Shown in pieces: positions 54,701 through 63,691 of a stretch of DNA of 64,000 bases. This stretch comes from Bacteroidota bacterium (GTDB taxonomy: Bacteria; Bacteroidota; Bacteroidia; Chitinophagales; Saprospiraceae): NCBI GenBank assembly GCA_024743405.1, contig JANSWP010000023.1, positions 1-64,000 on the forward strand, given 5' to 3'. Position numbers and translations under genes: made by a program. The first letter of the stretch is position 1. The number at the start of each line of letters is the position of its first letter. The notes under the pieces were generated by a model. That model saw only the letters and a list, made by a program, of their open reading frames with translations, was not told the origin of the DNA and searched no databases.

Positions 54701-54884
54701 CAATCCATTGCTTTTGGTTACCTTTTGGAACAGCCGCTTGAATAGGAGATACCGGTGCCAGGGTTTCTTTATTTAAAGTCGATACTTTTGGGGTAATATT
54801 TTCTGGTTTGGATTTTTGTTGGGCTTCTGATTTTTGTGGAATCAATAATGCAAGCAAAAAAACGACAGCAAGTAATTGTTTCAT
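51744..54884 (-). CDS. M4 metallopeptidase with T9SS type A sorting domain
   Basis: This 1046-aa secreted zinc protease resembles thermolysin/bacillolysin. Residues 1-21 are a signal peptide. A FTP/PepSY propeptide follows (FLNEVKEAMKIENSDTEFLI to YENIPVYGAEMIL, about residues 110-240), then the catalytic domain with zinc-binding HEIGHG (about 461-466), the third ligand Glu in SGALNESFADVFGAM and HINSGITNRAF. Between about 650 and 940 is an extra region of blade-like repeats (SVSDDGTQILYIAEDGTMQR, VAKDGSRIAALTDDFDNQIW) that resembles a TolB/WD-type propeller. The last 80 residues form the type A secretion tail, KVYPNPFQSDLILEFETE to GYYFLKI. It should be released or anchored outside the cell. 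No downstream partner is seen. Confidence 0.88.
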   Translation of the reverse strand: MKQLLAVVFLLALLIPQKSEAQQKSKPENITPKVSTLNKETLAPVSPIQAAVPKGNQKQWIGNFRNFKPLAPPTTPTAQNTFLKIKKSGKTGLPIFLKGQMKNLPEGNLEMQSFAFLNEVKEAMKIENSDTEFLIKNIKKDEFGESHIRIQQVYENIPVYGAEMILHTQNQIPFLLNGRTYATPRLEHLSPSISKDNMAEIALQNIEKEEFVKEMNAFEKQLISGEQVESELVVFHPENDLENPKLAWHVRVIPNVASKWTYIFDAHSGEILRSFSELCKFHNHLNDKCNHTDHAKEAKINELPPPPTTADANDLFGITRTINVYETGGNFFMIDASRSMHNAVQSTFPNGTVGVILTIDGNNTIPQSNNFETFHVVSSNNNWNNPTAVSAHYNGGKVYEYFKNTFGRESINGQGGNIISIINVADQDGGDMDNAFWNGQAMFYGNGDQAFTAPLAKALDVAAHEIGHGVIQSTANLEYYGESGALNESFADVFGAMVDRDDWQMGEDISNPSIFPTGALRDLSNPNNGGSVLGDPGYQPAHTNEQFFGTQDNGGVHINSGITNRAFFLFATDVGKEVAEEIYYEVLDLYLVKSSQFIDLRLAVVEVTTNKFGANSAQVNAAKSAFDNVGILNGQGNDTQVDVGSNPGDDFILFSNSDFEGLWIFTPEGIDIANPLTSIPPLSKPSVSDDGTQILYIAEDGTMQRVIIDWAGGTFEQDQIHPDAVWRNIAVAKDGSRIAALTDDFDNQIWVFDFGKSEWETFDLYNPTTASGGATTGEVSHADVLEFDFTGEWVMYDAYNELNNALGQNIDYWDIGFVNVFDTESNNWGDNFISKLFSGLSENVSVGNPTFSKNSDFIIAFDYRDDFTDEYFLVGANTETGDFEAVFQNLDWSFPNYNIEDDRMVFNAENLSGTEILAFIEIGSDKISAAGSDATVFLSETRWGTWFANGERALVHTEEAFLNGKPVKVYPNPFQSDLILEFETERKESTVVEVFNVLGQRVFVENFESVLGKNERTFNLTNLESGYYFLKINMESGSVGLKLLKE

Positions 54885-55174
54885 AATATCGATTTTGAGT
54901 TAATGGAGTCGACGAGTTTAAGTTCCCTTTGTAAGCTAAATAAAGACTTATTTAACGGCTAAAAGAGTTAGATCTTTTGACAATCTGTTACTGTTATCAT
55001 TACCAAAAGATACACAAAGATGAGCTATTTTTTATCCAATAGACTTTACCAATTTTTTATGAATAGATTTATGAGGGCGTTTTTATATGATTTAATAGCC
55101 CAGCTCGGATAGTCTAAGAGAGGAAAAAGATAAAAAAAATTATTCAAAATCTACCATTCGCAGTGCTTATTCTT
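54885..55174. other. Intergenic region, no gene seen
   Basis: This AT-rich 290-bp spacer lies between two minus-strand genes. AACGGCTAAAAGAG (around 54955-54968) echoes the arm sequence of element A at 1-199, but no complete element is present. Confidence 0.4.
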
Positions 55175-57358
55175 TTATTTGGGGATTGAAAAATAAAAGA
55201 TAGAGCCTTTTCCTTCCACAGATTCTACCCCAATTTCTCCGCCATGCCGTTGAACAATTTTTTGACAAATTGCCAAGCCGATTCCTGTTCCTTCATATTC
55301 TGATCGATTGTGAAGCCGCTGAAAAATATCAAACACACGCGTTCGAGAATCCTCTGGAATACCAATCCCATTATCAATGATTTGAATAATATACTTATCT
55401 CCTTTATCCCGACACACTACACGAATAACGGGTTTTGCATCAGGTCTTCGAAATTTGAGCGCATTACCAATCAAATTTTGTAGCAATTGAGTCATTTGAG
55501 ATACATAGACTTTTACGCTTGGTAATTGCTCAATGTGAACAGTAGCATTTGATTCCTCTATTCGAACTTTTAAATTAACTTTAGCAATCTCCGCAATTTC
55601 ATTCAAATCAATCTTCTCTAATACTTCATCTGACTTTCCAACCGTCGCATATTTTAATAAAGCATCTAATAGTTTATTCATTCGCCCTACTCCATCTGAT
55701 ATATAATGAATAAACATTTTACCATTATCATCGAGCTGTCCTTCAAGGCGCCGTTCTAGCAATTGAGTGTAACTTCCAATCATCCGAAGGGGCTCCTTTA
55801 AGTCATGTGAAGCAACGTAAGCAAATTGTCGAAGCTCTTCATTCGCTCGCACCAATTCTTGATTTTGTCTAGAGATTCGATCGCTTTGATCCAACAAGAT
55901 CGCCTGATATTCATTTTCTGTTGTGAGTTGTTCTATTTCCTTTTGTTTCTCTTTTATAGCATGTCGAATTTCCATATCTAAGAACTGCCGATTGCGCTGA
56001 ACCTTTGCAAACTCTTCTTGAATCCTTGAATAGATCACTTGATAATGCATCGCCAATTGGTAATCACCTCTGGCTTGATATAAAATTGCCAAAAGCTTAT
56101 AGGCACGAATTTCACTCGCATCATCTTTCAATTTCAAGGCTACCTCAATGCCTTTCTTTGTTAGCTCAACAGCTCGGTTGAGTTGGTTATTTTTATGTGC
56201 AATTTTTGCTAAATTGAGCAAATTGATTTGCCTTCCGTTAATATCTCCTAATTCATCAATTAGACCCTCTGCAAGTTGTGCATATTCATTTCCACGCTTA
56301 TAATTTCCACGCTTAATATCTGTTCGGCTCAATTGTGCCAGACAGTGTGCAACCATCTCGTAGAATCCCGATTGAGTAGCCAACATATGTGCTTTCCCGA
56401 AATACTCATAAGCCTTTTCAGTATCCTCCAATGAGTAAAAAATATTACCTAAATTGTTATAAACTATGACTTTACTCCTACTATCTAAAATATCATCATG
56501 ATTTTCCAAAACTTGCTGGTAGCGGCGTATCGCTTCACCATAATTAAACAGATGAGCGTATATAGTCCCAATATTGATTAGGATTTGCACAATATTTTGT
56601 CGAAAACCAATTTCCTCACTTTTATCTAAAGCATCGAGAAAATATTGCATACCAATTTTATAATTGGACTTGACACCACAAACAATCGCAATATTTTTTA
56701 AAGCCGTCAATTCTTTCTCTACATCTCCCGTATCCCGACTTAACTTTAGTAGCGTTTGGCTACGCTCTAGCGATTGCGAATAGGCTTGCTTTTTAATCAA
56801 AACCTGAGAAAGCTGAAAATAGATTTCCGCCAATAAAACAACATCCTCCGAAGCTTCACTATTTTCTAAAAAAGTTAATCCATCATTAGCAAAAACTAAT
56901 GCCTTTTCAAAATCATTTTTACTAACAAAAACCTGACTCAATGCCGCTAATGACAATACGATACCTCTTGTATTACTCTTTTGTTGACTTTCATTAAACG
57001 CTCTATTAAAGAAGTCTTCTGCTTTTGTATATTCTTTCTGATGCTGGAAAATGCGTCCCTTTTCTAATAAAATATCAATTTCTAATGGCTCTGGATCCTC
57101 TATTCTAAGTAACCGTTCTGCCACCTCTAAATTTTGGAGCGCCTTTTCAAAAAAAGAATCGTCACACTGGTATAATCCATTGGTATTATAAATTCTGGCG
57201 AGTAAAATATTAGCTTGTACCAAATCGTAGTCAGGAGCTCCTTCTTCAACACCAAAGTCGAGCGCAATTTGGGCAGCATTGAGTGCCTTCTTTAGATTCC
57301 GATTCATATAATGAATAGTGGAATCCTTCAAAAGTGTTTGAATCTGAGTAGTGTCCAT
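55175..57358 (-). CDS. TPR-containing cytoplasmic histidine kinase
   Basis: This 727-aa sensor kinase has no signal peptide and no membrane helix. Residues about 10-440 are tandem TPR units (for example GIVLSLAALSQVFVSKNDFE and VIVYNNLGNIFYSLEDTEK). A coiled coil spans about 440-505. The phosphoacceptor H-box is FAYVASHDLKEPLRMIGSYT (about 511-530). The ATP-binding part has the N-box LLQNLIGNALKFRR, G1 IIQIIDNGIGIPE and G2 GTGIGLAICQKIVQRHGGE. It is of the kind that often lacks a fixed neighbouring response regulator; none is adjacent. The signal sensed by the TPR region is unknown. Confidence 0.88.
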   Translation of the reverse strand: MDTTQIQTLLKDSTIHYMNRNLKKALNAAQIALDFGVEEGAPDYDLVQANILLARIYNTNGLYQCDDSFFEKALQNLEVAERLLRIEDPEPLEIDILLEKGRIFQHQKEYTKAEDFFNRAFNESQQKSNTRGIVLSLAALSQVFVSKNDFEKALVFANDGLTFLENSEASEDVVLLAEIYFQLSQVLIKKQAYSQSLERSQTLLKLSRDTGDVEKELTALKNIAIVCGVKSNYKIGMQYFLDALDKSEEIGFRQNIVQILINIGTIYAHLFNYGEAIRRYQQVLENHDDILDSRSKVIVYNNLGNIFYSLEDTEKAYEYFGKAHMLATQSGFYEMVAHCLAQLSRTDIKRGNYKRGNEYAQLAEGLIDELGDINGRQINLLNLAKIAHKNNQLNRAVELTKKGIEVALKLKDDASEIRAYKLLAILYQARGDYQLAMHYQVIYSRIQEEFAKVQRNRQFLDMEIRHAIKEKQKEIEQLTTENEYQAILLDQSDRISRQNQELVRANEELRQFAYVASHDLKEPLRMIGSYTQLLERRLEGQLDDNGKMFIHYISDGVGRMNKLLDALLKYATVGKSDEVLEKIDLNEIAEIAKVNLKVRIEESNATVHIEQLPSVKVYVSQMTQLLQNLIGNALKFRRPDAKPVIRVVCRDKGDKYIIQIIDNGIGIPEDSRTRVFDIFQRLHNRSEYEGTGIGLAICQKIVQRHGGEIGVESVEGKGSIFYFSIPK

Positions 57359-57836
57359 TAGATTTAAGTAAGAAAATTCTTGTTTTAAATGAAATTTAAG
57401 TCGAAGTATTGATTATAATTTTTGAGGATTATAAAAAATCGACCTAGGAGGAATGAAGTGTACAAATTATTTTCGAAGTCCCTAATCACAAAAGAATACT
57501 TACTTATTTGGGCAGCTTCTTTCGTCGTTACTTAACACTTCAAATAATTTGCCAGTGTTTGAAAAAATTAGCCATTTATCGTACTAATCAAAATTTCGCC
57601 TATTAAATTATCAATTTTACCTAAAAAAAGATCCACTTTTGTTTTATTTAAGGAGTTGGTAATAAATAAAGTACCCAAATTTTGCGAAGGAATTTTTTCT
57701 TCTTGCAAGGTAAAAAACACAGGTGACGCAGTGCATCAGCGAGTATTATTAACGCAGCAGGAAGGAAGAAGAACAAGTGAAATGGGTAGGTTATTTGTTA
57801 CCAACTCCTAGTGGTTGAATTCTTAAATATAAATCA
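57359..57836. other. Intergenic region before the hydrolase gene
   Basis: No gene is present in this 478-bp gap between divergent genes. Its right third is the palindrome-bounded element at 57651-57809. The remainder is AT-rich with no clear promoter match. Confidence 0.5.
57651..57809 (-). repeat. Palindrome-bounded intergenic element, core copy D
   Basis: AGGAGTTGGTAATAAATAA (57651-57669) is matched by TTATTTGTTACCAACTCCT (57791-57809), 18 of 19 bases. On the minus strand the interior reads GCGTTAATAATACTCGC (57739-57755), a TGATGC/GCGTCA small hairpin, then CCTGTGTTTTTTACC (57709-57723), which is the same core order as at 44.55 kb. Confidence 0.75.
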
Positions 57837-58652
57837 ATGCCATTTTTTCAACACGACCACCTCCATTTTCATTATCAAATCGAAGGCTCCGGAAAACCCA
57901 TTTTTTTCTTACATGGGCTCGGTGGAAGTATTGATCAAGCATTTGATGTTTTGAAAGGTCTGAAAAATCACCAAATTCATACTTTAGCATTCCGTGGACA
58001 TAGTCAGACGGTTTTTGATGGCCGCACTGAATGCTTGAATTTTGACACATTTGCTTCCGACTTTGAGGCTTTTTTGAATTATCTAGATATAAAAGAGTTA
58101 GTTCTTGGAGGCATTTCCATGGGTGCTGGGGTTAGCTTAAATTTTGCTATCAGATACCCCGAGCGGGTAAAAAAATTAATTTTGCATCGACCCGCCTGGC
58201 TTAATAAACCCCTCCCTGAATATCTAAAAATGATTCATCAAATGGCTTGCTTTATTGAAGAAAAAGGTGTAGTTCAAGCTCGAAAGAATATTGTTAAAAC
58301 GCCACTTTTTCAAAAAATGAAAAACGTCGCCCCTGAAGCAGTCGATATGCTCTGGCAACAATGGCAAAATCCGCTTGCTGGTGAATTCTATCCTTTGATT
58401 AAACATATTCCAGCAAGTATACCCTTCGAATCTTTTGAAGATTTGAAAAAGATAAAATGTCCTACTCTCGTGATCGGAACTGGGCGAGACCCCATTCATC
58501 CCATACATTTTGCTCAAAAATTAGCTAAGGAAATTCCATATGCAGTTTTCGAAAGTACATCACCTAGGTATGTGGAACCAGAAAAACATCAGAGAGAAGT
58601 AGTGGAAAAGATTCAATTATTTTTAGATAAGGAACATAAACAAAGTAATTAA
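57837..58652 (+). CDS. Alpha/beta-fold hydrolase
   Basis: This 271-aa cytoplasmic alpha/beta hydrolase has the oxyanion HGLGG motif near residue 26, nucleophile elbow GISMGAGVS (Ser near 97), an acid residue in VIGTGRDPIHPI and a candidate catalytic histidine in YVEPEKHQREV. The start MPFFQHDHLHFHYQIEGSGK is typical of the family. It is followed 30 bp later by a SMUG2-like gene on the same strand, so the two may be co-transcribed. Substrate unknown. Confidence 0.82.
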   Translation: MPFFQHDHLHFHYQIEGSGKPIFFLHGLGGSIDQAFDVLKGLKNHQIHTLAFRGHSQTVFDGRTECLNFDTFASDFEAFLNYLDIKELVLGGISMGAGVSLNFAIRYPERVKKLILHRPAWLNKPLPEYLKMIHQMACFIEEKGVVQARKNIVKTPLFQKMKNVAPEAVDMLWQQWQNPLAGEFYPLIKHIPASIPFESFEDLKKIKCPTLVIGTGRDPIHPIHFAQKLAKEIPYAVFESTSPRYVEPEKHQREVVEKIQLFLDKEHKQSN

Positions 58653-58682
58653 ATCTGGGGGATTCGATTCAAAACAACACTT

Positions 58683-59366
58683 ATGACCTTTGCCAATCAA
58701 GTACTCGATTTTCACAAAAACTTAAAACCCAACTGGAAACTTCCACCCGATTTTGAACTGCTTTACCCATACGGTAATGCGGAAACTTGGGCTGCGATGA
58801 CAGCTTATTATCAAAAATTCTATTCAAACGAGGAGCCTAGAACATTTCTTTTAGGCATTAATCCAGGGCGTTTTGGGGCTGGAGTAACAGGGGTTCCATT
58901 TACTGACCCGATTAGATTGCAAGAATTCTGTGGTATTGAAAACGACTTCAAAAAACGGCAAGAATTATCCTCTGTTTTTGTTTGGGATTTTATCGAAGCA
59001 TTAGGTGGGGCGAAAGCTTTTCATTCCAAATTTTATATCTCATCTATTTGTCCTTTGGGCTTTACAAAAGGCGGAAATAATATTAATTATTATGACGACA
59101 AAATGCTACAAAAGGCAGTAGAACCCTACATTATTTCTAATCTAAAGACCCAAATCGAATTTGGTTGTAATCGCCACTCAATTATTATTCTAGGGCAAGG
59201 GAAAAACTATAAATATTTCAAGAAGCTCAATGAAAAATTAGGACTATGGAAAGAGGTTCTCCCTCTTCCACATCCAAGATGGGTCATGCAATACCGATTA
59301 AAAAGAAAGGAAGAATTTCTAAATCAGTATGTAAAAATTTTAAATGAAGCCCATTCAAAACTTTAA
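58683..59366 (+). CDS. SMUG2-type uracil-DNA glycosylase family protein
   Basis: This 227-aa protein of the SMUG2/DUF4918 group should remove uracil or hydroxymethyluracil from DNA. It shows FLLGINPGRFGAGVTGVPFT (about residues 56-75), the active-site motif of the UDG superfamily in a SMUG-like form, SSICPLGFTKGGNN, and the C-terminal DNA-intercalating LPHPRWVMQYRLKR loop. Length fits. The 3' end overlaps the HAD gene on the opposite strand by 4 bp. Confidence 0.83.
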   Translation: MTFANQVLDFHKNLKPNWKLPPDFELLYPYGNAETWAAMTAYYQKFYSNEEPRTFLLGINPGRFGAGVTGVPFTDPIRLQEFCGIENDFKKRQELSSVFVWDFIEALGGAKAFHSKFYISSICPLGFTKGGNNINYYDDKMLQKAVEPYIISNLKTQIEFGCNRHSIIILGQGKNYKYFKKLNEKLGLWKEVLPLPHPRWVMQYRLKRKEEFLNQYVKILNEAHSKL

Positions 59367-59980
59367 AAAGGAACACCATATTTATTGATTAAATCTGCTT
59401 TTAATTGTGCCGATGATTGAAAATGAATTCCATGCATTCCCACTACATTCGCCCCTTTGACATTCTTCAAGCTATCATCAATAAAGACCGCTTTGGAAGG
59501 TTCGACTCCATATCGATCAAATAATACTTGATAGATTTTCGGATCTGGTTTAATCAATTTTTCATCTCCAGAAACGACTGTGCCTTCGAACCAATGCAAA
59601 AAATCATATAATCCCAAAGCAACCGGAAAAGTCTCATTGGACCAATTCGTCAAAGCTAAAATCCGATGCGTCTTTGAATTAATTAAATGTCGCAAAATTT
59701 CGACCGTTTCCTGAATAGGTCCACCCAACATTTCTTGCCAACGTCCATAATAGGCTCTAATATAGGATTCATAATGAGGATGTTTTTCAATTAGTGAATC
59801 CGTTGCTTCTTGAAGCGGACGACCAGCATCTTGTTGAATATTCCACTCAGAAGTACAGATGTTTTCAAAGAAATAATCCATCTCTATTTGATTGTCAAAG
59901 AGCTGGTTAAACACATATTTCGGGTTCCAATCGATAAGAACACCGCCCAGATCAAATACTATTGTATCAAGTTGAGTCAT
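59363..59980 (-). CDS. HAD-IA family hydrolase
   Basis: This 205-aa haloacid-dehalogenase-like phosphatase resembles YihX-type HAD-IA proteins. Motif I is IVFDLGGVLIDWNPKY (8-23), where the second Asp is replaced by Gly as in this subgroup. Motif II is ALTNWSNETFPVAL, and motifs III-IV are KLIKPDPKIYQVLFDRYG and KAVFIDDSLKNVKGANVVGM. It is probably a sugar-phosphate or nucleotide phosphatase. It converges with the SMUG2-like gene. Confidence 0.85.
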   Translation of the reverse strand: MTQLDTIVFDLGGVLIDWNPKYVFNQLFDNQIEMDYFFENICTSEWNIQQDAGRPLQEATDSLIEKHPHYESYIRAYYGRWQEMLGGPIQETVEILRHLINSKTHRILALTNWSNETFPVALGLYDFLHWFEGTVVSGDEKLIKPDPKIYQVLFDRYGVEPSKAVFIDDSLKNVKGANVVGMHGIHFQSSAQLKADLINKYGVPF

Positions 59981-60007
59981 TTGAAATTTATATTAATCGT
60001 CAAAAAA

Positions 60008-60051
60008 ATCAAAGTCCAAGAAAATACTTTCCTTGAACTTTGATCATTTTT
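60008..60051 (-). terminator. Bidirectional hairpin terminator
   Basis: ATCAAAGTCCAAG (60008-60020) pairs with CTTGAACTTTGAT (60032-60044) with one mismatch. A T-tract follows on both strands: CATTTTTTTT on plus and TTTTTTT after the stem on minus. It ends the Tat-exported oxidoreductase transcript just below its stop at 60064. Confidence 0.65.
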
Positions 60052-60063
60052 TTTGGCATAAAC

Positions 60064-61509
60064 CTATAGGCTCCACCCTTCCCGATACTCACGCTTCACA
60101 AATTGATTAGCCAGCTCGAAATTCGTAATTTTCATATTTTCACCATCCCACAACAAACGTATTCGTCCAGGGTAATCATAAGGTGCCCAATGATCTGGTT
60201 GCTTACCTGGTTTAAGCACTTTATGGTCATAACTTCTGATACCCAAATTCCCCATCAAAACTGTCTCCGTGAAAGGTCCTGCATATTCAAATGGAGAACT
60301 AACAGCTTTCATATCATTTGCTTTCACTGCATCGACCCACTGCATCTGATGACTGCCTTTTACTCGCGCAATGGTTTGGTCAGGTTTTTTAAAGTCCTTC
60401 ATTAAGTTGGTTGGCAATAAAGTTGGATTCTTTCCATATACCCCACACATAATTTTCCCCTTGGAGCCCTCAAAAATGACACCGCCATCCCAATCACCCA
60501 TCGCTTCATTTGGGCCTAATTCATCTGGACGCCGAGGCATAATTCCACCGTCATACCAAATCAGTTCAACTGGTGGTAATTCTCCTCGCTTAGGAAAAAA
60601 GATATGGACTTTTGAAGCCGGCGGACAACTATCTTTATAATCTGCTTCATAAAAATCGCTGATATATGCCTGAACAGTACTCGCTTCCACTGCTTCTGGA
60701 TAACCCAATTTTAAAGCTTTAAATGGAGGATCAACGATGTGGCAACCCATGTCTCCTAAAGCACCTGTTCCATAATCCCACCAGCCACGCCATTTAAATG
60801 GCAAATATGCAGGATTATACTCGCGTTGGGGTGCTGGTCCTAACCATAAATCCCAATCCAAACTCTCCGGAATTTCGAATTTTCCTTCAGGAGTTTGAAC
60901 ACCTTGCGGCCAGATCGGCCGGTTCGTCCAACAGTGAACTTTTGTTACCTCTCCAATCGTTCCAGCATCAATCCATTCACAAATATCTCGCACTCCATCG
61001 CCCGAGCTTCCTTGATTTCCCATTTGGGTAACTAATTTTCTTTTCCGCGCTGTTTCCGTCAACATACGAGCCTCATAAATACTATGAGTCAAAGGTTTTT
61101 CTACATAAACATGTTTGTCCAATCGCATGGCTGCCATTGCAATTGTTGCATGCGTATGATCAGGAGTAGCAATCATTACTGCCTCAATATCTTTTTCCTC
61201 TTCCAACATGACTCGAAAATCTTTGTAGCGTGGCACTTTTGGGTGCTTTTTGTAAATATCAGCAGCTGTTTCATCACTCACATCACAAAAAGCGATCATA
61301 TTTTGGCTACTCGTCGAATTCACATGGCTACGCCCACGCCCACCGACCGCGATGTAACCGATATTCAATCGATCACTTGGTGGTGTATATCCGACTCCGC
61401 CAAGTACATGCCTTGGAACGATCATAATACCTCCTGCGGCAAGAGCTGAATTCTTCAAAAAATTACGCCTATTCTTTTTCTTAGTTTTAGTAGATCTTGG
61501 ACTTTTCAT
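60064..61509 (-). CDS. Tat-exported Gfo/Idh/MocA oxidoreductase
   Basis: This 481-aa oxidoreductase is predicted to be exported folded, with its nucleotide cofactor. The N-terminus is basic (KSPRSTKTKKK) and carries a twin-arginine motif NRRNFLKNSALAAGG (RR at 14-15). The Rossmann segment is LNIGYIAVGGRGRSHVNSTS, and the EKP signature is LDKHVYVEKPLTHSIYEA. A GGRGRSH variant replaces the usual GxGxxG. Similar proteins in this phylum act on periplasmic sugars or their oxidised forms. It is alone, upstream of a terminator. Confidence 0.86.
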   Translation of the reverse strand: MKSPRSTKTKKKNRRNFLKNSALAAGGIMIVPRHVLGGVGYTPPSDRLNIGYIAVGGRGRSHVNSTSSQNMIAFCDVSDETAADIYKKHPKVPRYKDFRVMLEEEKDIEAVMIATPDHTHATIAMAAMRLDKHVYVEKPLTHSIYEARMLTETARKRKLVTQMGNQGSSGDGVRDICEWIDAGTIGEVTKVHCWTNRPIWPQGVQTPEGKFEIPESLDWDLWLGPAPQREYNPAYLPFKWRGWWDYGTGALGDMGCHIVDPPFKALKLGYPEAVEASTVQAYISDFYEADYKDSCPPASKVHIFFPKRGELPPVELIWYDGGIMPRRPDELGPNEAMGDWDGGVIFEGSKGKIMCGVYGKNPTLLPTNLMKDFKKPDQTIARVKGSHQMQWVDAVKANDMKAVSSPFEYAGPFTETVLMGNLGIRSYDHKVLKPGKQPDHWAPYDYPGRIRLLWDGENMKITNFELANQFVKREYREGWSL

Positions 61510-61597
61510 ATCGTATTCTTTTTTTATTGTATTAAGTCGCTAAAGTAATTTTTTAATATTTCAAACTGAAATATGATAGCAGTAAATCTATTCTAAA

Positions 61598-63094
61598 TCA
61601 ACCTAGAAAGCCAACAATCAAATATAAAATTGCTGCTGCACCACCTGCAATCATCGCATAGGGAAGTTGTGTTTTCACATGATCAATATGATCGCTTGCT
61701 GAAGCCATGGATGATAAAATAGTGGTGTCTGAAATAGGTGAACAATGATCGCCAAAAACACCTCCTCCCATTACCGCCGCAATCGCGATATAAACATTCG
61801 CATCCATTTCCTTTGCCATTGGAATCGCAATAGCCAACATAATTCCAAATGTCCCCCAAGAAGAACCAATCGAAAAAGCGATAAAACAACTCACTACGAA
61901 AACGATAAATGGAACAAGACTCGGCGATAGCCAACCCCGTGCTATATCGGCTACATACTCTCCTGTATGAAGATGGTATCGACACAATGAACTAATTGCA
62001 AAAGCAAACATCATCAATATCGCTAAAGGCATTAATCCTGCGATTCCTTTGAGTGTCAAATCAATCATTTCCTTCAAATTCATTATGCCTTGTACGCGAT
62101 AAAAAATCATAGAAACGATTAAAGAAGTAAGTACCGCTACTAATACTGCTGTCGAACCCGAACCATTTCCGATGGCATAAAATACCTTACCAAAAAATCC
62201 TGATTCTGGCACCTCTATCATCGCAGTATCCCAACCCGTGTAAGTCAACATTATGGGCATCATGAGAACCATTATCACTATTGGAACAATCATGTTTCGG
62301 GCTTTGGGCGTCAAACCCTCTTTAGTTGTTATTTCTGTCAATTCCTCCGAAACCATTGGCTGAGCATCATCTGCTAGTACTTTACCTTCTTCTCGTGCCC
62401 GGCGTTCGGCAGCTTTCATAGGTCCGAAATCATTCCCCGAAAAAATGATATATAAAACTAAAAGAAGCGCAAATACCGGGTAAAAATTGTATACCATCGC
62501 ATGCATCATAGTGCCAAATGGATTTGCAAAATCTGCCGCTAATAATCCCATAATAAAAGCGCCCCAACCATTGAAAGGAATCAAAATAGAGGAAGGTGCC
62601 GAACTCGAATCCGCGATATAAGCCAACTTTTCGCGCGAGATATTCAACTTATCAAAAACAGGCCGATATAATGCCCCAACAGTAAGTACTGAAATACTCG
62701 ATTCTACAAAAATTAAAAGACCGGTCAGCCATGCTAAAAACTGAACTACAATTCTATTATTCCCCCTCTTTTTCGCTTCATATTTTTCAAGCACTTTATT
62801 GATTTTTAAAATAAACCCTTCCACTCCTCCTGACCGTTGAATAAAAATAATCAAAGCCCCAACAAGCACACAGAACATAATTGTCCGTGTATTTCCAGCA
62901 TCTTTGAATACATCAACCATTGACTGAATCGTATCTAGTGTACCCGTTAATAGATTCCCACCATTAATAATGACCCAACCAAGCCAAATTCCAAAAAGTA
63001 AGGACACAAAGACTTGTTTAGTGCGAATGGCGAGGATAATTGCAACGATTGGAGGTAGAATAGACCAAAAACCGTATTCGTGTATGGCTTCCAT
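61598..63094 (-). CDS. NhaC-family Na+/H+ antiporter
   Basis: This 498-aa inner-membrane protein has about 11-12 helices. Family features are FVSLLFGIWLGWVIING, the half-helix region SSAPSSILIPFNGWGAFIMG, an internal cytoplasmic loop of charged residues (about 215-250) and the characteristic GGGVFGDHCSPISDTTILSS near the C-terminus. NhaC members exchange Na+ for H+, or couple malate or lactate uptake. The nearest gene gives no further hint. It starts at 63094, divergent from the epimerase gene. Confidence 0.85.
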   Translation of the reverse strand: MEAIHEYGFWSILPPIVAIILAIRTKQVFVSLLFGIWLGWVIINGGNLLTGTLDTIQSMVDVFKDAGNTRTIMFCVLVGALIIFIQRSGGVEGFILKINKVLEKYEAKKRGNNRIVVQFLAWLTGLLIFVESSISVLTVGALYRPVFDKLNISREKLAYIADSSSAPSSILIPFNGWGAFIMGLLAADFANPFGTMMHAMVYNFYPVFALLLVLYIIFSGNDFGPMKAAERRAREEGKVLADDAQPMVSEELTEITTKEGLTPKARNMIVPIVIMVLMMPIMLTYTGWDTAMIEVPESGFFGKVFYAIGNGSGSTAVLVAVLTSLIVSMIFYRVQGIMNLKEMIDLTLKGIAGLMPLAILMMFAFAISSLCRYHLHTGEYVADIARGWLSPSLVPFIVFVVSCFIAFSIGSSWGTFGIMLAIAIPMAKEMDANVYIAIAAVMGGGVFGDHCSPISDTTILSSMASASDHIDHVKTQLPYAMIAGGAAAILYLIVGFLG

Positions 63095-63199
63095 ATTTCG
63101 TTTGTTTGCGGAAAAATAAGGAAATCTAAATCTTTGATACCGATGATTATGATTTTTATGATTAATTATGTTTTTCGTTCTTTGCTAAAAAAATTAAAT

Positions 63200-63607
63200 A
63201 TGATTCGATTAGAACACATTGGAATAGCAGTCAAAAGTCTCGAAAGCAGTAATGAACTGTTTGAAAAATTATTTGACAAAAAGCATTATAAAATTGAGGA
63301 AGTGGCTACAGAAAATGTAAATACCTCCTTTTTTAAAATTGGTCATTCAAAGATTGAATTATTGGAAGCGACTTCACCAGATAGTCCTATTTCGAAGTTT
63401 ATTGACAAAAGAGGGGAAGGCATTCATCACATCGCCTTCGAGGTCAAGGATATCAAAAAAGAAATGCAACGCCTTGAAAAAGAAGGATTTAGAATCTTAA
63501 ATGCAGAACCAAAACGAGGTGCGGATAATAAATTGGTCTGTTTTTTACACCCAAAAAGTTCGAATGGCGTATTGGTAGAATTGTGTCAAACCATCAGAGA
63601 GGAATAA
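63200..63607 (+). CDS. mce: Methylmalonyl-CoA epimerase
   Basis: This is a 135-aa vicinal-oxygen-chelate enzyme that interconverts (R)- and (S)-methylmalonyl-CoA in propionyl-CoA metabolism. The metal ligands are in LEHIGIAV (His near residue 5), GEGIHHIAFEV and the Glu in GVLVELCQ. The length is typical. The start at 63200 (MIRLEHIGIAV) is preferred. A longer frame from 63080 would overlap the divergent NhaC start. The partner mutase genes are not in this window. Confidence 0.92.
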   Translation: MIRLEHIGIAVKSLESSNELFEKLFDKKHYKIEEVATENVNTSFFKIGHSKIELLEATSPDSPISKFIDKRGEGIHHIAFEVKDIKKEMQRLEKEGFRILNAEPKRGADNKLVCFLHPKSSNGVLVELCQTIREE

Positions 63608-63612
63608 GAAAA

Positions 63613-63634
63613 GCCGTGCAATAAATCGCACGGC
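63613..63634. terminator. Candidate hairpin between convergent genes
   Basis: GCCGTGC (63613-63619) and GCACGGC (63628-63634) form a 7-bp stem, 5 bp after the epimerase stop. The U-tract after it is weak. Confidence 0.4.
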
Positions 63635-63691
63635 GTACTTCAGTTTCAAAAGTTCAGCTAACCTTAATTAACTCTTTTATTGATTTTCGAT

